Of a stretch of 64,000 nt of DNA, positions 9,508-20,013 are shown one piece after another. The position numbers and the translations under genes were made by a program. This DNA comes from Mrakia gelida (lineage: Eukaryota; Basidiomycota; Tremellomycetes; Cystofilobasidiales; Mrakiaceae): the NCBI GenBank assembly GCA_024345305.1, contig BRON01000003.1, positions 2,046,001-2,110,000 of the forward strand, given 5' to 3'. The number at the start of each line of letters is the position of its first letter. Positions within the stretch are counted from its first letter, which is position 1. A model generated the notes under the pieces. It made no database searches, was not told the DNA's origin, and was given only the letters and a program-made list of their open reading frames with translations.

Positions 9508-12500
9508 TCAAGTTCCGCCGAAGAGGCCCTGGGAGAAAGAAGGAAGAGGACGAAGACGCGTCAATCAACGATGTCGGTCGAACGAACGAGACGAGGGAGA
9601 CTCACGTCGTAGAGGAGCTGAGTGCTCATCTCGTATCCAGAGGGAAGATGATCGTGAAGCATCGACCTCGAGAAGACGGCTGAAGAAGAGAAGTAAAGGA
9701 GAAGACGGGTCAGCTCAGTCGAAGTCGCGACCTCGGCCTCCCGAACGAATCGAAACGAGAGACTCACGTTCTCCGAACCTCTTCTCTACATCCTCAACAA
9801 GCTTGAGAACCACTCGATGAGCTTCCTTGTGCGAGAACTGCTTCGGATCTCCAGGCTTGCCGCGACTTTGAGGTGGCTTGGGAGTGTCGGCGGTGACGAA
9901 GACGGTCCAGTGCTCCTGAAAACCGAAAGATCGCGACGAGAGGGTCAGTTCTCGTCTTCGCATCACGAGGAAAGGGAGGGACTAACCATGGTATAGACTC
10001 GACCAGCAGGGTAAAGCTTCTCGTTCGACATATCCGCTCGCATCGTCTTGATCAAAGCGAGGAACCAGTCGTCGAGACTCTTCTGCTCGTCCGCTTCCGG
10101 TGTACTCTCCGAGTCCGACGACGAGCTCTTGTCCTCGAGAGTAGGATCTCGGTACGTTGCATCCTCGGCGTAATTCCTCGAGTGACCTTGAGCGAGCTCG
10201 GAGGGAGTGATGGAGACCTGAGGACGATCGTTCGACTCGGCTTCCTGGAGGGACTTGATCGTCGGCTGAGCTGTTGATCCGTTGAGGAGAGCTGGACCGT
10301 ACTTCTCACGAAGTCGACGCTGGTAGATTCCGACGACTCGACCGACGATCTCCTCGGCAACGTTCCCCTCGTCGCTGAGAGTGACGGCGACGTTCTTGAA
10401 GTCGTGAAGGACTCCGAGACTGAGCGAAGGAACGATGTCGTTTCCCTCTGCGAACAGAAGACACCAGCCGCGAGTCAGCGCTCGGAGAGCACAAAAGAGG
10501 GGGCCGAAGAGGAGAGGAGGAGGGTGAACTCACGAACGACCGAGGTGATGAGTCCTCTCGTGTGTCGAGCGAGATCCGACGACGCGACGCAGGGAGGTCC
10601 GTAGACGTAGCAGTGGATGGGGCGACCGGGAGGAAGACCAGACGAGAAGTTGGTGACGAAGGGAGTCGAGATGGGAGGGTAGGAGTAGGAGGTTGGATGA
10701 GCGTCGAAGTTCGAGAGGAAGAAGTCGACGGGACAACTCCAGAGGATCGAGAGGAGACTGGAGGAAGAGCGAACGAGACGAGTCAGCCGTCGAACTATCT
10801 GAAGCTCGAAGGCGAGAATAAACTCACGAAGCGACACCACCTCCCAAGGAGTGACCGGTGAGAACGAGACCGTACGTCGGATGAGCGATGAGAGCTTGAC
10901 GAATACTGGGAAGAACGAGCGACGAGATGTTTCGTCAGTTCGAGTCTGGCGATTCGAAGAATCGAAGCTTCGTAGAACAAGGAACAGTACTCACGTCTCG
11001 TGAACCGTACTCTTGCTAGCCATGAGCTTCTTTGCCGACTGTGGGAAGGAGAGAGGGAGGTCAAGGGTCAGTTCGAGATCGAGGCGAGACGTCCGAAACG
11101 AGACGCGATCTCACGTAAAGCATCCCTCCGTGGGCCAAGTAGGAAGCCTCCGGATCTCCACCCTCAGGTACCATGGGCTCGTACTCGCACGTGAGATCAA
11201 CCAGAACGTCCGAGAGTCCGCTGTGCGAGGAGTCGAGACAAGGAGAGTCAGCGAGGAGAGCTAGAGCGAGAACCGAGGGAATCGAGTCAAAGGAGCACGA
11301 ACAGAGTTCCACGACAGGTTCTGAAAGGTCAAGGGAGGACCGAAAGTCAGTATCCGACGAAGCGAGGAGAAGAAGGAAGCTAGACTCACAAGACGATGGC
11401 CTGAGAAGCATGATCGACCGCGATGTAGTGAACCAAAGGCGAGAGCTTCTCCTCTGCGAACGCAGGTCCTGGATCGACGTAGGACGAGAGGAGGAGGGCG
11501 TCGATCGGTAGGTTCGTGTGGTGAGCGAAGGCTGGAGTCGAGTCAAACAAAGGAAGAAGTCAGCGACGAGGCTTTCAGAAAGAAGGAGACGCGATCTCGT
11601 TTCGTCTTCGGGACTCACCCCAACTGTTCGCATGGTGTCGTCCCGTCGTAGGAAACATGAACTCCGTCGCTCCCAACCCGAGGATCCTGAGGAAGTTCTG
11701 ACCGTACGCTGCACTCGCGTATCGACAGAACTTGTGGATGTTCTTGATCAAGTGATCTCGAGGGAAGAGTCCGTCCAAGTGGGATTCGTCGCTCGAAGGA
11801 CCCGCCTGAGTCGTCGACTGGAACTGGGACTGCTGGGTGAGGACCGAACGGGTGGAAGTGGTCGTGGAGGGTTGACGAAGGCGAGGTGCTTTGCGCTTCG
11901 GTGCTGAAGAGGAGTTTAGAGGGACTCGAAGGCGGTTGGGAGGTTGGGAAGAATCGGAGTGGTGTTTGGAGTCCTCGGGCGAAGAGGGACGGCGAGTCGG
12001 TTTGGGACGAGCTGTATTTGTCGAGGAGATGGACGGGGAGGTGTTGATGGAGGTGGTGGGAGAGGATGGCTCGGAGGAAGGGTTGGGATCCGAAGGGTGA
12101 GGGACGAAGAGTGGGTGATGGGCCGTCGAGCGATTCGGAGAGGTCGAACGCGTCGGATGAAGAGCTCCGTCTCGAAGTGGTGGAGATGATAACGAACGAG
12201 ACTTGGCCGTAGGACTGCCGACGTTCCGAGCTGCCGAGGCGACCGTGCGAGGAGGACTCTTGGTTGGCGTGGACGGAGACGACGCGGGGGTCGACTTGCC
12301 CGAGAGCGAACTCTTTGCCTTTGAGATCGCTCTCGAGAAACTGCCATGCTTCTTCCCATCCGAGTTGGATCCGTCATCGTCTCGGGAGCTTCCTCGAGGG
12401 AGGAGGTTGGGCCTCGTCGCGTTCGGGCGACCGCTGACAGAGGAGTTCGAGCCTGAGCTCATGGGAGGTGGAGCCTGAGCGTGAACCGGGTTGAGTCCGA

Positions 12501-15022
12501 GCGACGGAGCTGCTGAGATCGATCTTGAAGGTCCAGGAGACGAATCGGCCGACGTAGTTCCTCCTCCCATCATATCTTCTACCTCCTCAGCCTCGTCCTC
12601 GTTCCAAGATAACGATCTTGGATCAGGCTTCTGAAGTCTCCTCGACGATCCGCTCGGTGAGGAGTTGGGCTCGGGGTTGACTCTTCTGACGATCCTCTTC
12701 TTCTCGAGTAGCTTCTTGATCGTCGTCTTGAGGATGACTTGGACGCGAAGGGAGTTGGCCTGAGGATGCTCGAGCGCGTCTCGGTAAGCGGCGGAGGCGA
12801 CGGTTGGGTTCTCGGACGATCCGTTGGGAGACGAAGCGATGAGCTGCATGGGAGAGGGAGAGGAGGATCCCGGGGACGTCGATTCCTGAGGTGGGTTGAC
12901 GATGTTCTCGACCTCGACCCATTCGTCCTCGAGGAGAACCGCTTGCTGGGAGTTGTTCGACGTCGACGAAGGCTGAGCTCGATTTCGCTGAGCTGGCTGA
13001 CCGTGTTGAGACTGCTGGAGGTCCGAGAGGTTGTAGTGTTCGACCGTTTGAGTTTCCGTGACTGATTCGGTGACCTGCTCGGTGATCTCGTAGTACGCGT
13101 CGGACGAGCGCTGACCTCTGCCTCCCAACCTCGAGACTCTCCTCCTCGACCTCTCGTCTCCCTCCAACACCTCGTCAGGATCCTCTCCGACCAGCTTCTC
13201 CAACTCCCAGATGATATCGTCGTCCGAGTCGTTCTCTCCTCCTTCTCCGTCGTTCGAGTTCGGCGACGAAGGTCCAGCTGGCCCGAAGGGGTTCCTCGAC
13301 GAACGACGCGACGCGGCTGAGGAGGGACCTGCCTCGGCGTTCTCCTGCTGCTCCTTTGCTGAGCGTACGTCCGTGATAAGGTAGGAGTTGTCGGGAGAGG
13401 GTTGAGGGTATCGATTCCGACTCCCAGACGACGATCGTTCTCCGTTCTCGCTGTGGAAGCTGCCTTGGAGTTGAGCGACTCCGTCCTGCTGGCTGATGTC
13501 GAAGTCCTGATCCACTTCTCCTACAACGGTGCAGTCAAACAGACTGATGAGAAGAGCAACGAACGATAAAACGCGGGGAGAGGAGCGGAGAACGAGGGTC
13601 AGGGCTGAACGCGATTTCTCACATGTCAAGAGAAAGACGGGGAAAGAGGAGGAACGTGAGGAGATAAGGCGTCGAACTCACACTTTCTGCTTGAGAGCTC
13701 CGTTCGTGCTCTTCCAGGTCGCGTTCTGAAGACAAGCGAAGGCTGTAAGAGCCTTGGTGAGAGCAGTGAGACTCTGGAGGTTTCCCTTCTTGCGTTCGGC
13801 GAAACGTTCGTCTGGGACCTCCTTCCTGACGAGGGTGATGATGCTCGCTGGTAAAACAAGGAGACGAACGAGGGGTATCAGTTTCAGTGTCGTGAGACAT
13901 CTGGATGTCTCTGGAACGAAGCAGAAACACGTGTAAACTCACCCAAAGCTCTCGACGTCTCGTTCGATCCAAAGATGCCGTCGAAGAGGGAGACCGACTC
14001 TTGAGCGGCTGCGATACCCGTTCGAAGGGTTGTGGAGGTGAGGTAGAACCCAGACATCTGTTGGGAGCCGAAAGATGTAGAGGAGAGGAAATTGAGAGAT
14101 TAGTGGTGATCCGAGCGAAGGGAACAGGAGTAGAGCGAAACTGTTGGGGAAGGAAGGTAAGGCGAGGAAGAGAGGATCGGGACGAACGGCGAAGAGCTCA
14201 GCGAGCGTGAGAGTGTGGGTGATGATGTAGATTCCGAGGTTCGTGTACTTGTCGAGGACATTGAGGAAGGCGTCGCCACTGGAATCGTTCATAAAAGGAA
14301 GAATGATGAAGGGAAGGAATGGTCAGCTTCGACGAGAGCTCACCTGCCCTTTCTCGAGGCACGAAAACACGTCACTCGCGACTCTCGAGTTGTTGTGCTC
14401 ACCTTCCAGTCAATCCTGCTGCCTTCCCACCTGCCCAATCCAAGCCTTCCCTGACTACGTAGAACGTCCTCGCACTCCCGACTGCTGAGATCAACGCCCT
14501 CCTCGTCAAACCCAGTCCAACGCTCGTTCCGTACCGACAGCTCTCGAGGATGACCTCGATGAAGAACGCCGTCGCTCGTAAGGAGATCTTGGTCGCGAGG
14601 GATAGAGCCGAGATTAGGGAAGCGAGTTGAGGTGGGAGGAGGGTAGGACCTATGGAGAGTGCTGTTGAGATGAGCTGGAGAGGAAGAGGGGTTGAAGCCG
14701 ACGAAGACGAGGAAGGGAGTTTGCTGAGGTCCCAGCCTGAAGGGTGAGGAGGATGCTGGTTGAATGATGGTTTGGATGGGGGGACGTTCCATGGGGATGA
14801 GAAGCCGCTGGCATGCTGGGGGGATGAGGAGGATGCTGAGGGTGGTTGTGGAGCAGGAGTGGAAGAAGAGGAAGGAGGGGACGAAGTTGAGGTGTGTTTG
14901 TGGGTGTGCTGATCCAGCGAGCTTCCATCGTCAGAGTCGTCCGACGTAGCTGGTGAGGGATCCGAAGGCGAGCCACCTCGGTGGATATGCGAAGGGAAGG
15001 GGGTCTTATCGTAGAACGCCAT
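9508..15022 (-). CDS. Large class-3 lipase (alpha/beta hydrolase, DAG-lipase-like)
   Basis: A predicted serine lipase acting on acylglycerols; membrane association is likely. The start at 15022 (MAFYDKTPFPSHIHRGG) opens a Ser/Pro-rich leader, followed by a hydrophobic region (LPLQLISTALSIGPTLL, then ALSLATKISLRATAFFIEV). Many exons follow. The lipase_3 core lies at about 11760-9508: nucleophile elbow GHSLGGG (about 10840-10870), the acid loop GNDIVPSLSLG and the histidine region MLHDHLPSGYE; the last exon ends GLFGGT. Between the N-terminal helices and the catalytic core is a very long Ser-rich disordered insert (about 11800-13500), making the protein over 1,000 residues. This arrangement resembles the large basidiomycete class-3 lipases related to diacylglycerol lipase; substrate specificity is not determined. 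Exon limits are only partly resolved. Confidence 0.8.
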
Positions 15023-15570
15023 GGGAGTTGAAGGGCAAGGTGGAAGGGAGGAGGGAAGGAAGGGTTGAGGTTCCCCAGGGGGCGGGAGGAGGACGAGTTG
15101 AAGGGAGAGGGGGTCCTGTCTCTACCGAGCGTTCCGTTCTCCTTTGCTCTGCAAGAGAACTGAAAGAACGAGGAGGGACTCGAGGGTCTGAGGTTGAGGA
15201 AGGGCTCGCGACCGAAGGGGAGGGGGACCTGGGAAGGGGAGGGTCGCTGTTAGAAGGAAAGGAGCAAAGGAAGAGAAGGGGGAGAGAGATCGACGCCTAA
15301 TGAACGCTCGGGCGTGGAGCCCGGCGAAAGCACCGACGTCACCATGCACACAGCAAGAAATTTTACATCGGAGAACCTTCCGTAAGTTCGTAGCCATACT
15401 ATCTTCGTACTACTCAAAAAATCTGACTTGTCGCTGCCTTCCTTCGCTCTTGAACGGCCGAGAGAGAACGCCTCTCGTCAGGCACGTCGCGCCAGCTAGC
15501 TAATCCCTCTCCTCCTCTTCGCGTCGCTCCCCCTGCTCCAAAGCACCCAGACGCGTGTTTTTGACGGTTC
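15023..15570. other. Intergenic: lipase promoter and Atl1 3' side
   Basis: About 550 bases upstream of the minus-strand lipase and downstream of the Atl1 stop. It is G/A-rich near the lipase start. A short open frame at 15300-15503 has no recognisable features and is not called. Confidence 0.45.
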
Positions 15571-16116
15571 TTACTCCTCCATCTCATCTCCATCCCCATC
15601 AACAGCGTCGACTTCAGGGAACCAGCCCCACGTTCTCAGATTGACCTTCCCTCCCCCTCCTCCTCCCGGCTCGTCTTCGACATCAACTCCCTCCGCTTCG
15701 AGAGCTCTCCTCTGCCTCTCAGCTCCCTCTCCGTTGTCCCCTCGATGAGAGATCTTGCCCGTGGCAGCTAAGACGCGATGCCAAGGGACGGAGTCGTCTT
15801 GTAGGAAGCGAAGAGCTGCACGAGGCGAGAAGAAAGAGAGGATGAGCTGCACCATCTCGTCGAGTCGACTTCGATGGAGAGACAAGCGACGAGATCTCTG
15901 ACCTTGACCGACGTGTCTCGAGTAGTTTGGATATCCAGCAAGCTTGGCGACGTGACCATAGGATGTGACCTTTGCTTGAGGAATCGAACGAACGATCTGC
16001 AAAGAAGGAAGGAGGGAGAGGTCAGCTCGAGCTCAACATCGGCCTGCTCCCTTCCCTTCCTTTCTTGCACCCACCTCGTAGACTCGTTCATGGAATTCAG
16101 CCATGTTGGCGGCCAT
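15571..16116 (-). CDS. ATL1: Alkyltransferase-like protein (Atl1), non-catalytic O6-alkylguanine binder
   Basis: Atl1 proteins bind O6-alkylguanine in DNA, flip the base and hand the lesion to nucleotide excision repair without removing the alkyl group. Exons: 16116-16075, 15996-15903 and 15815-15571, giving 126 residues. The sequence follows the S. pombe Atl1 pattern: FHERVYEIVRSIPQAKVTSY, then NYSRHVGQALRF, then VPWHRVLAATGKIS. The Trp in PWHRV takes the place of the reactive Cys of true methyltransferases (PCHRV). The RQRRALEAEGV segment and a final NLRTWGWFPE also fit. A second in-frame ATG at 16104 could be the start. It is divergent from the F-box-like gene, with 162 bp between the two start codons. 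Confidence 0.92.
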
Positions 16117-16278
16117 CGTTATTGCTACGACAGAGTGCCGATTGATGTATGGAAATCCTGAAGATGATGGCGGTGGCAGGCTGAAAAATCTCGACCTTCT
16201 CTCTTCCCTTCGAATTCGAGGTCCGATCTTTCTCCCACCCGACCACTTCCTTCGTCTTCCTCCCTTCTCTCCCCACCG
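16117..16278. promoter_or_regulatory. Compact divergent promoter region
   Basis: Only 162 bp separate the ATG of Atl1 (minus) from the ATG of the F-box-like gene (plus), so both promoters must share this stretch. The plus-strand side is C/T-rich just before 16279, as is common before starts in this window. No specific factor site was identified. Confidence 0.5.
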
Positions 16279-17499
16279 ATGGCCAGAGTCCCTACCGAGA
16301 TCCTCGAACGGATCATCTACTTCTACTTCCAACGAGACGAGCTCCTCCACCTCCCCGAAGACAACTTCATCCTCGTCACTCCTTCTCGCGGCTCAACGTC
16401 CCTCCTCCTGGTCTCCAAAGGCTTCCGACAACTCGTCCTCCCATCTCTCTATCACTCCGTCAGCATCACAGAGCAGTCTCACTACGAAGCACTTCTAAAA
16501 ATCGGCTCTGGAATTCTCGATGGTGAAGGGGAGGAAGCGAAGCTACGAAGGAGTTGGATCCGTGAGCTTCGCATCGACCTCTCCGTCGAGATAGGCATGG
16601 CCGTCAAACCAGACGGAGAGCTCTCTCCAGATCCTTACCAGCAAGAAGAGGACGCCGACTCCGACCCCGACTTCTCCAGCCCACCCTGCATCCTCATCAC
16701 CGAGTCCTACCCCACCCTCTTCCCAAACCTCGACCGAATCACCCTCCTCGTCTCCGCCCTCGTCCCTCGACCTCCCAAACCCCAAGGCACCCTCCCCTGG
16801 CCGCCCCACCTCATCGACAAGCTCAAGCAGCGTCACCTCGACCTCTCGAACGGCCCAGGTACCGGAGGAGTCGGTTATGGACCCACCGGACAGGTCCTTC
16901 CCTCCAATCCCTCCCAGATCCCCAACTTCCTCCAAAACGTCGTCTTCGAGAGCCTCTCCAGCCACAGCTGGATGCAGAAGTCGGACTTCTTGACATGGCT
17001 GGAGCCGAGGAACGTTTGGTTCTCGTTGATGACGGGAAGGGCTGGGTTGGGAGAGCTACCGAACCTCCCGTTTTGGCGAAGCGGGTCGACCATCAAGCAC
17101 CTCGTTCATCCTCCTCCCCCGATCGATCCCTCCCAACCCTCCCTCCCCGTCAACCTCCCTCACGTCGCGTACGGACTTGGATTCAGCGAACGGAGCATGG
17201 TCGCGCAGGGATTGAGGTTCGTCGAGATTCCTCGAGGGGCGAGGAAGGCGTTCATGAAGCTCTACGTTGAGGACGCGACGAGACGGTACGCTGGGATGGA
17301 GGCGTTTGAGGATGAGGAGGACGAGGACGAGGAGGATTTGGAGGAGGAGGAGTATGAGAGGGAAAGGCCGGTGACGTATGGGAGTTTCTTGGAGTTGGCG
17401 AAGAGTCAGTGGAAGTGGGTTGAGGAGGATGGGACGGAGGTGGACTTTGAGGAGGGGATGAGGTGTGACAAGGAGGGGAAGGAGGAAATGAAGGAGTAG
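16279..17499 (+). CDS. F-box-like protein of unknown target
   Basis: A single exon of 406 residues. The N-terminus MARVPTEILERIIYFYFQRD, followed after a loop by LLLVSKGFRQLVLPSLYHSV, fits the F-box pattern (short LP/VP-x-E-I helix, then a conserved L-V-x-K/R-x-[FW] stretch). F-box proteins usually bring substrates to SCF ubiquitin ligases. The remainder has scattered hydrophobic segments and no clear leucine-rich repeats. Near the C-terminus there is a strongly acidic run (FEDEEDEDEEDLEEEEYERE). It is not obviously the same subfamily as the two F-box-like paralogs at 33.5 and 62.6 kb. The F-box call is moderate because the motif is split by about 25 residues. Confidence 0.6.
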   Translation: MARVPTEILERIIYFYFQRDELLHLPEDNFILVTPSRGSTSLLLVSKGFRQLVLPSLYHSVSITEQSHYEALLKIGSGILDGEGEEAKLRRSWIRELRIDLSVEIGMAVKPDGELSPDPYQQEEDADSDPDFSSPPCILITESYPTLFPNLDRITLLVSALVPRPPKPQGTLPWPPHLIDKLKQRHLDLSNGPGTGGVGYGPTGQVLPSNPSQIPNFLQNVVFESLSSHSWMQKSDFLTWLEPRNVWFSLMTGRAGLGELPNLPFWRSGSTIKHLVHPPPPIDPSQPSLPVNLPHVAYGLGFSERSMVAQGLRFVEIPRGARKAFMKLYVEDATRRYAGMEAFEDEEDEDEEDLEEEEYERERPVTYGSFLELAKSQWKWVEEDGTEVDFEEGMRCDKEGKEEMKE

Positions 17500-18189
17500 T
17501 GGGAATCGGTGAGTCATCCTCTTTGTATATCTCTGTCTCTCTAGACTCGAACCGAGACTGACTGCTCGTCTTCCTCGTCCTCGTCTCGTCTCCGACCTCT
17601 CGTTCTCTCCTTCAGTCGCGTCTCGCTGCCCCTGGCATTCACCCCTTCTCGCTTCTTTCTCCACGCTCTGACCTCAACTCGCATATCTTTATATTCTTAC
17701 CATCTGTTCGCTGCATCCACTCCTCCTTCTCCTCCACCTCTCCCATCTGCCCCTCCGATCAAGTCGCGTCGTCTTTCGTTCCTTCTCCCCTCGGTCGACC
17801 CATCTCCCGTATCTACTAGATCTGACGACTCATATATCTATACTAAACCCTTATCTTATCTTCTTCTTTCTATCCTTGTGCCCTTTTGCCTAGACCTACC
17901 TCAGCGTCAGCGTCACCTCGACTCGACGCGAGCGACGAGACATTGCGCATCGAGTCGAGACAGAAAGGTCGTAGTGACTCAACTTTGGGCTTCCTCGCTG
18001 GCTCCCTTCTTCCCGTCTCTCAGAAATCCGGCTTCGACTCTGAAGTTTCTCTCAATGAAAAGCTGAAAAAGACGCAACTGCGCAGGGGAGAGGCCGGAAG
18101 GTCGATTCAGCTCACGGCTCACCTCCCTCCTCCCTACCTTCTTTCGACCATCACAGCCTCCCCCTTCCCTTCCCGCTCCTACACTCATC
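17500..18189. other. Intergenic between F-box-like gene and MYND gene
   Basis: About 690 bases, T/C-rich with several short T runs near 17690 and 17830 consistent with a 3' UTR followed by a promoter. No gene or RNA was recognised. Confidence 0.45.
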
Positions 18190-19606
18190 ATGGCCCTTCC
18201 AGCCCACCTTATCGCTCAGTGCCTTGGGATCGATGGCGGCTCTCAGTTGTGGAAGAAGTACATCAAAGCGAAGGCGTTTCCTGATCAAGAACTCGAGTTC
18301 CTCGTGGCGAGTTCCTCCCTTCCTTCGTTCTACCTTTCTCTCCTCCTTCCACGAGACTGACTGGGTCTTCTTGCTTCATGTTCACTCACAGATGGCAACG
18401 TTCCGAGCTGCCTCGTTTCCTGAGCAAATCGTGATGATGGTGAGAGCTGGCTTCGCCTTCCTTCGATGCATCGCGAACCGACTCACGTTCCACCTTCGTT
18501 GATCTCTTCTCTGCTGTTGCATGTCCTCTACTCAGGCCGAGCTGGAAGCTCTCTACATCCCTCACCTCCTCGCTGCCTACGCCTACTCTACCGTTGATGC
18601 TTCGACTCCCTCGCAACACGCAATCCTGCGCTCGTACGAAGCTTTCGTTCGAAGACTCGCTCCCTCGCCGTACCTCTCTCGCTTCCTTCGAGGACTCCCT
18701 GCCCAGAAAGTCGACCAGCTCTTCTCTTGTCTGGCTGGTAGGAACAACGATAGTCACCTGTCCCTGCAGTGGCTGATGAGGTTCGATGTGAGTCCCTCTC
18801 TACTCGTACGGCGAAAGCGAACGAGACGCAGCGCTCGAAGAAACGAAACGTCTCGCTCAAACCTGACGCGCCTTCCTCGCTTCTTCCCTTCCACAGAGCT
18901 CGAAGGAGATGGAGGACGATGGTGGCTACCCTATCAACTACTTCAGATCCATCATCGACTACTCAGGACTCATCCTTCACGTCGCAGCCCACGCTCTCCT
19001 TCATCACGTTCCCCTCACGTACGCGAGCTCCCACCCCACCGAGGTCGCGTTGATGCACTATCGACTTCGAGCTCTCTGGGAAGCCGAGAACTCTGCACAT
19101 CCTCCCTCCGAGAGAGCGCCGGATACCCAGGACGGGGATCTGTTCGGAGAGGCGCTCAACCCTAGCCTCAACGTTCTCTGGCTGCTCCAGGGTAGACTCA
19201 ATGGGAACAACCTTCTGTTGTGGGCGAGAGCAGAAGGAGGTGGGAGGATACCTTGGGTGAACTGCGAAGCAGCTGGAGCTGGGCTTGGAGCGTGTTCTCA
19301 GGTCGAAGAAGGAAAGGAGATGAAGGCTTGTTCGAGGGTGAGTTTCATCCGTCGGGTCATTTTCCTTCTCTTCGGACGACGGTTCGAGACATCGCTGATC
19401 CTTCCTCTTCTCTTCCCTTGCGTCAATGCAGTGCATCTCAGTCCGATACTGCTCTAAGGGTCAGACGTCCGAGTCGTCCCTGACTCTTCGAACCGCTCGT
19501 CGTGCTGACTCGACGTCTCGTCTTCGTTTCGCGTCTCAACCTCACAGGCCATCAACGAGCTCATTGGAAGACACACAAGCCCGTCTGCTTCGAGCGTGGA
19601 TGGTGA
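18190..19606 (+). CDS. MYND-type zinc-finger protein
   Basis: The start at 18190 reads MALPAHLIAQCLGIDGGSQL. Several exons continue through AELEALYIPHLLAAYAYST, LQWLMRF, GGYPINYFRSIIDYSGLILH and VALMHYRLRALWEAE to a C-terminal zinc finger. The finger is assembled from three exons: CSRCISVRYCSKG, then HQRAHWKTHKPVC, ending FERGW and a TGA at 19606. MYND fingers bind proline-rich peptides; basidiomycete genomes carry many such stand-alone MYND proteins of unknown role. The second Cys pair position, usually C in YCSxxC, reads as His in this copy (SKGHQ), as in some fungal members. The exon join near 18300-18430 is uncertain. Confidence 0.75.
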
Positions 19607-20013
19607 ATTAATCCGGTAAGTAACTTATCACCTCGTTTGACCACCTTCGAGGCTCGTTCTGACCTTGTTTCGCCTTCAACAGGCTTTCGACGCGACTCGA
19701 TTCGCCAACTCCTTCTTCTCCGTCTCTCTCTTTCTATCATGCTTTCATTACTCGACTTAGCTCTCATCTGAACGGTATATGACGGCTTCTTTTCTTGAAG
19801 TTTTCCCACGCTCTGTCTCGAACGAAGAAGTATGTACGACAGACGCGTCGACGATCTTTGACCCTCCTCCTCTCTCTTGTCTCTCCCTCCCTCATCCAAC
19901 GAGAAATCAAGAGACGAAGAGATCATGAAAGACCGAAGCTAAGAAATCACCCAGAACAGTCGTAAAACAAGAAGAAACCCGAAGCAGCAAGCAAAAACGA
20001 AACTGGCCTCAGC
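19607..20013. other. Intergenic between convergent MYND gene and the 20-22 kb gene
   Basis: About 400 bases holding both 3' UTRs. It resembles intron or UTR sequence (T-rich left half, A-rich right half). No gene was recognised. Confidence 0.45.

Noticed and set aside
11575..13629. A 684-residue minus-strand open frame, as if one long exon from MTCEKSRSALTL
   Set aside because: Its first part is intron read-through and its last residues pass a GTGAGT donor. The real protein is the multi-exon lipase starting at 15022.
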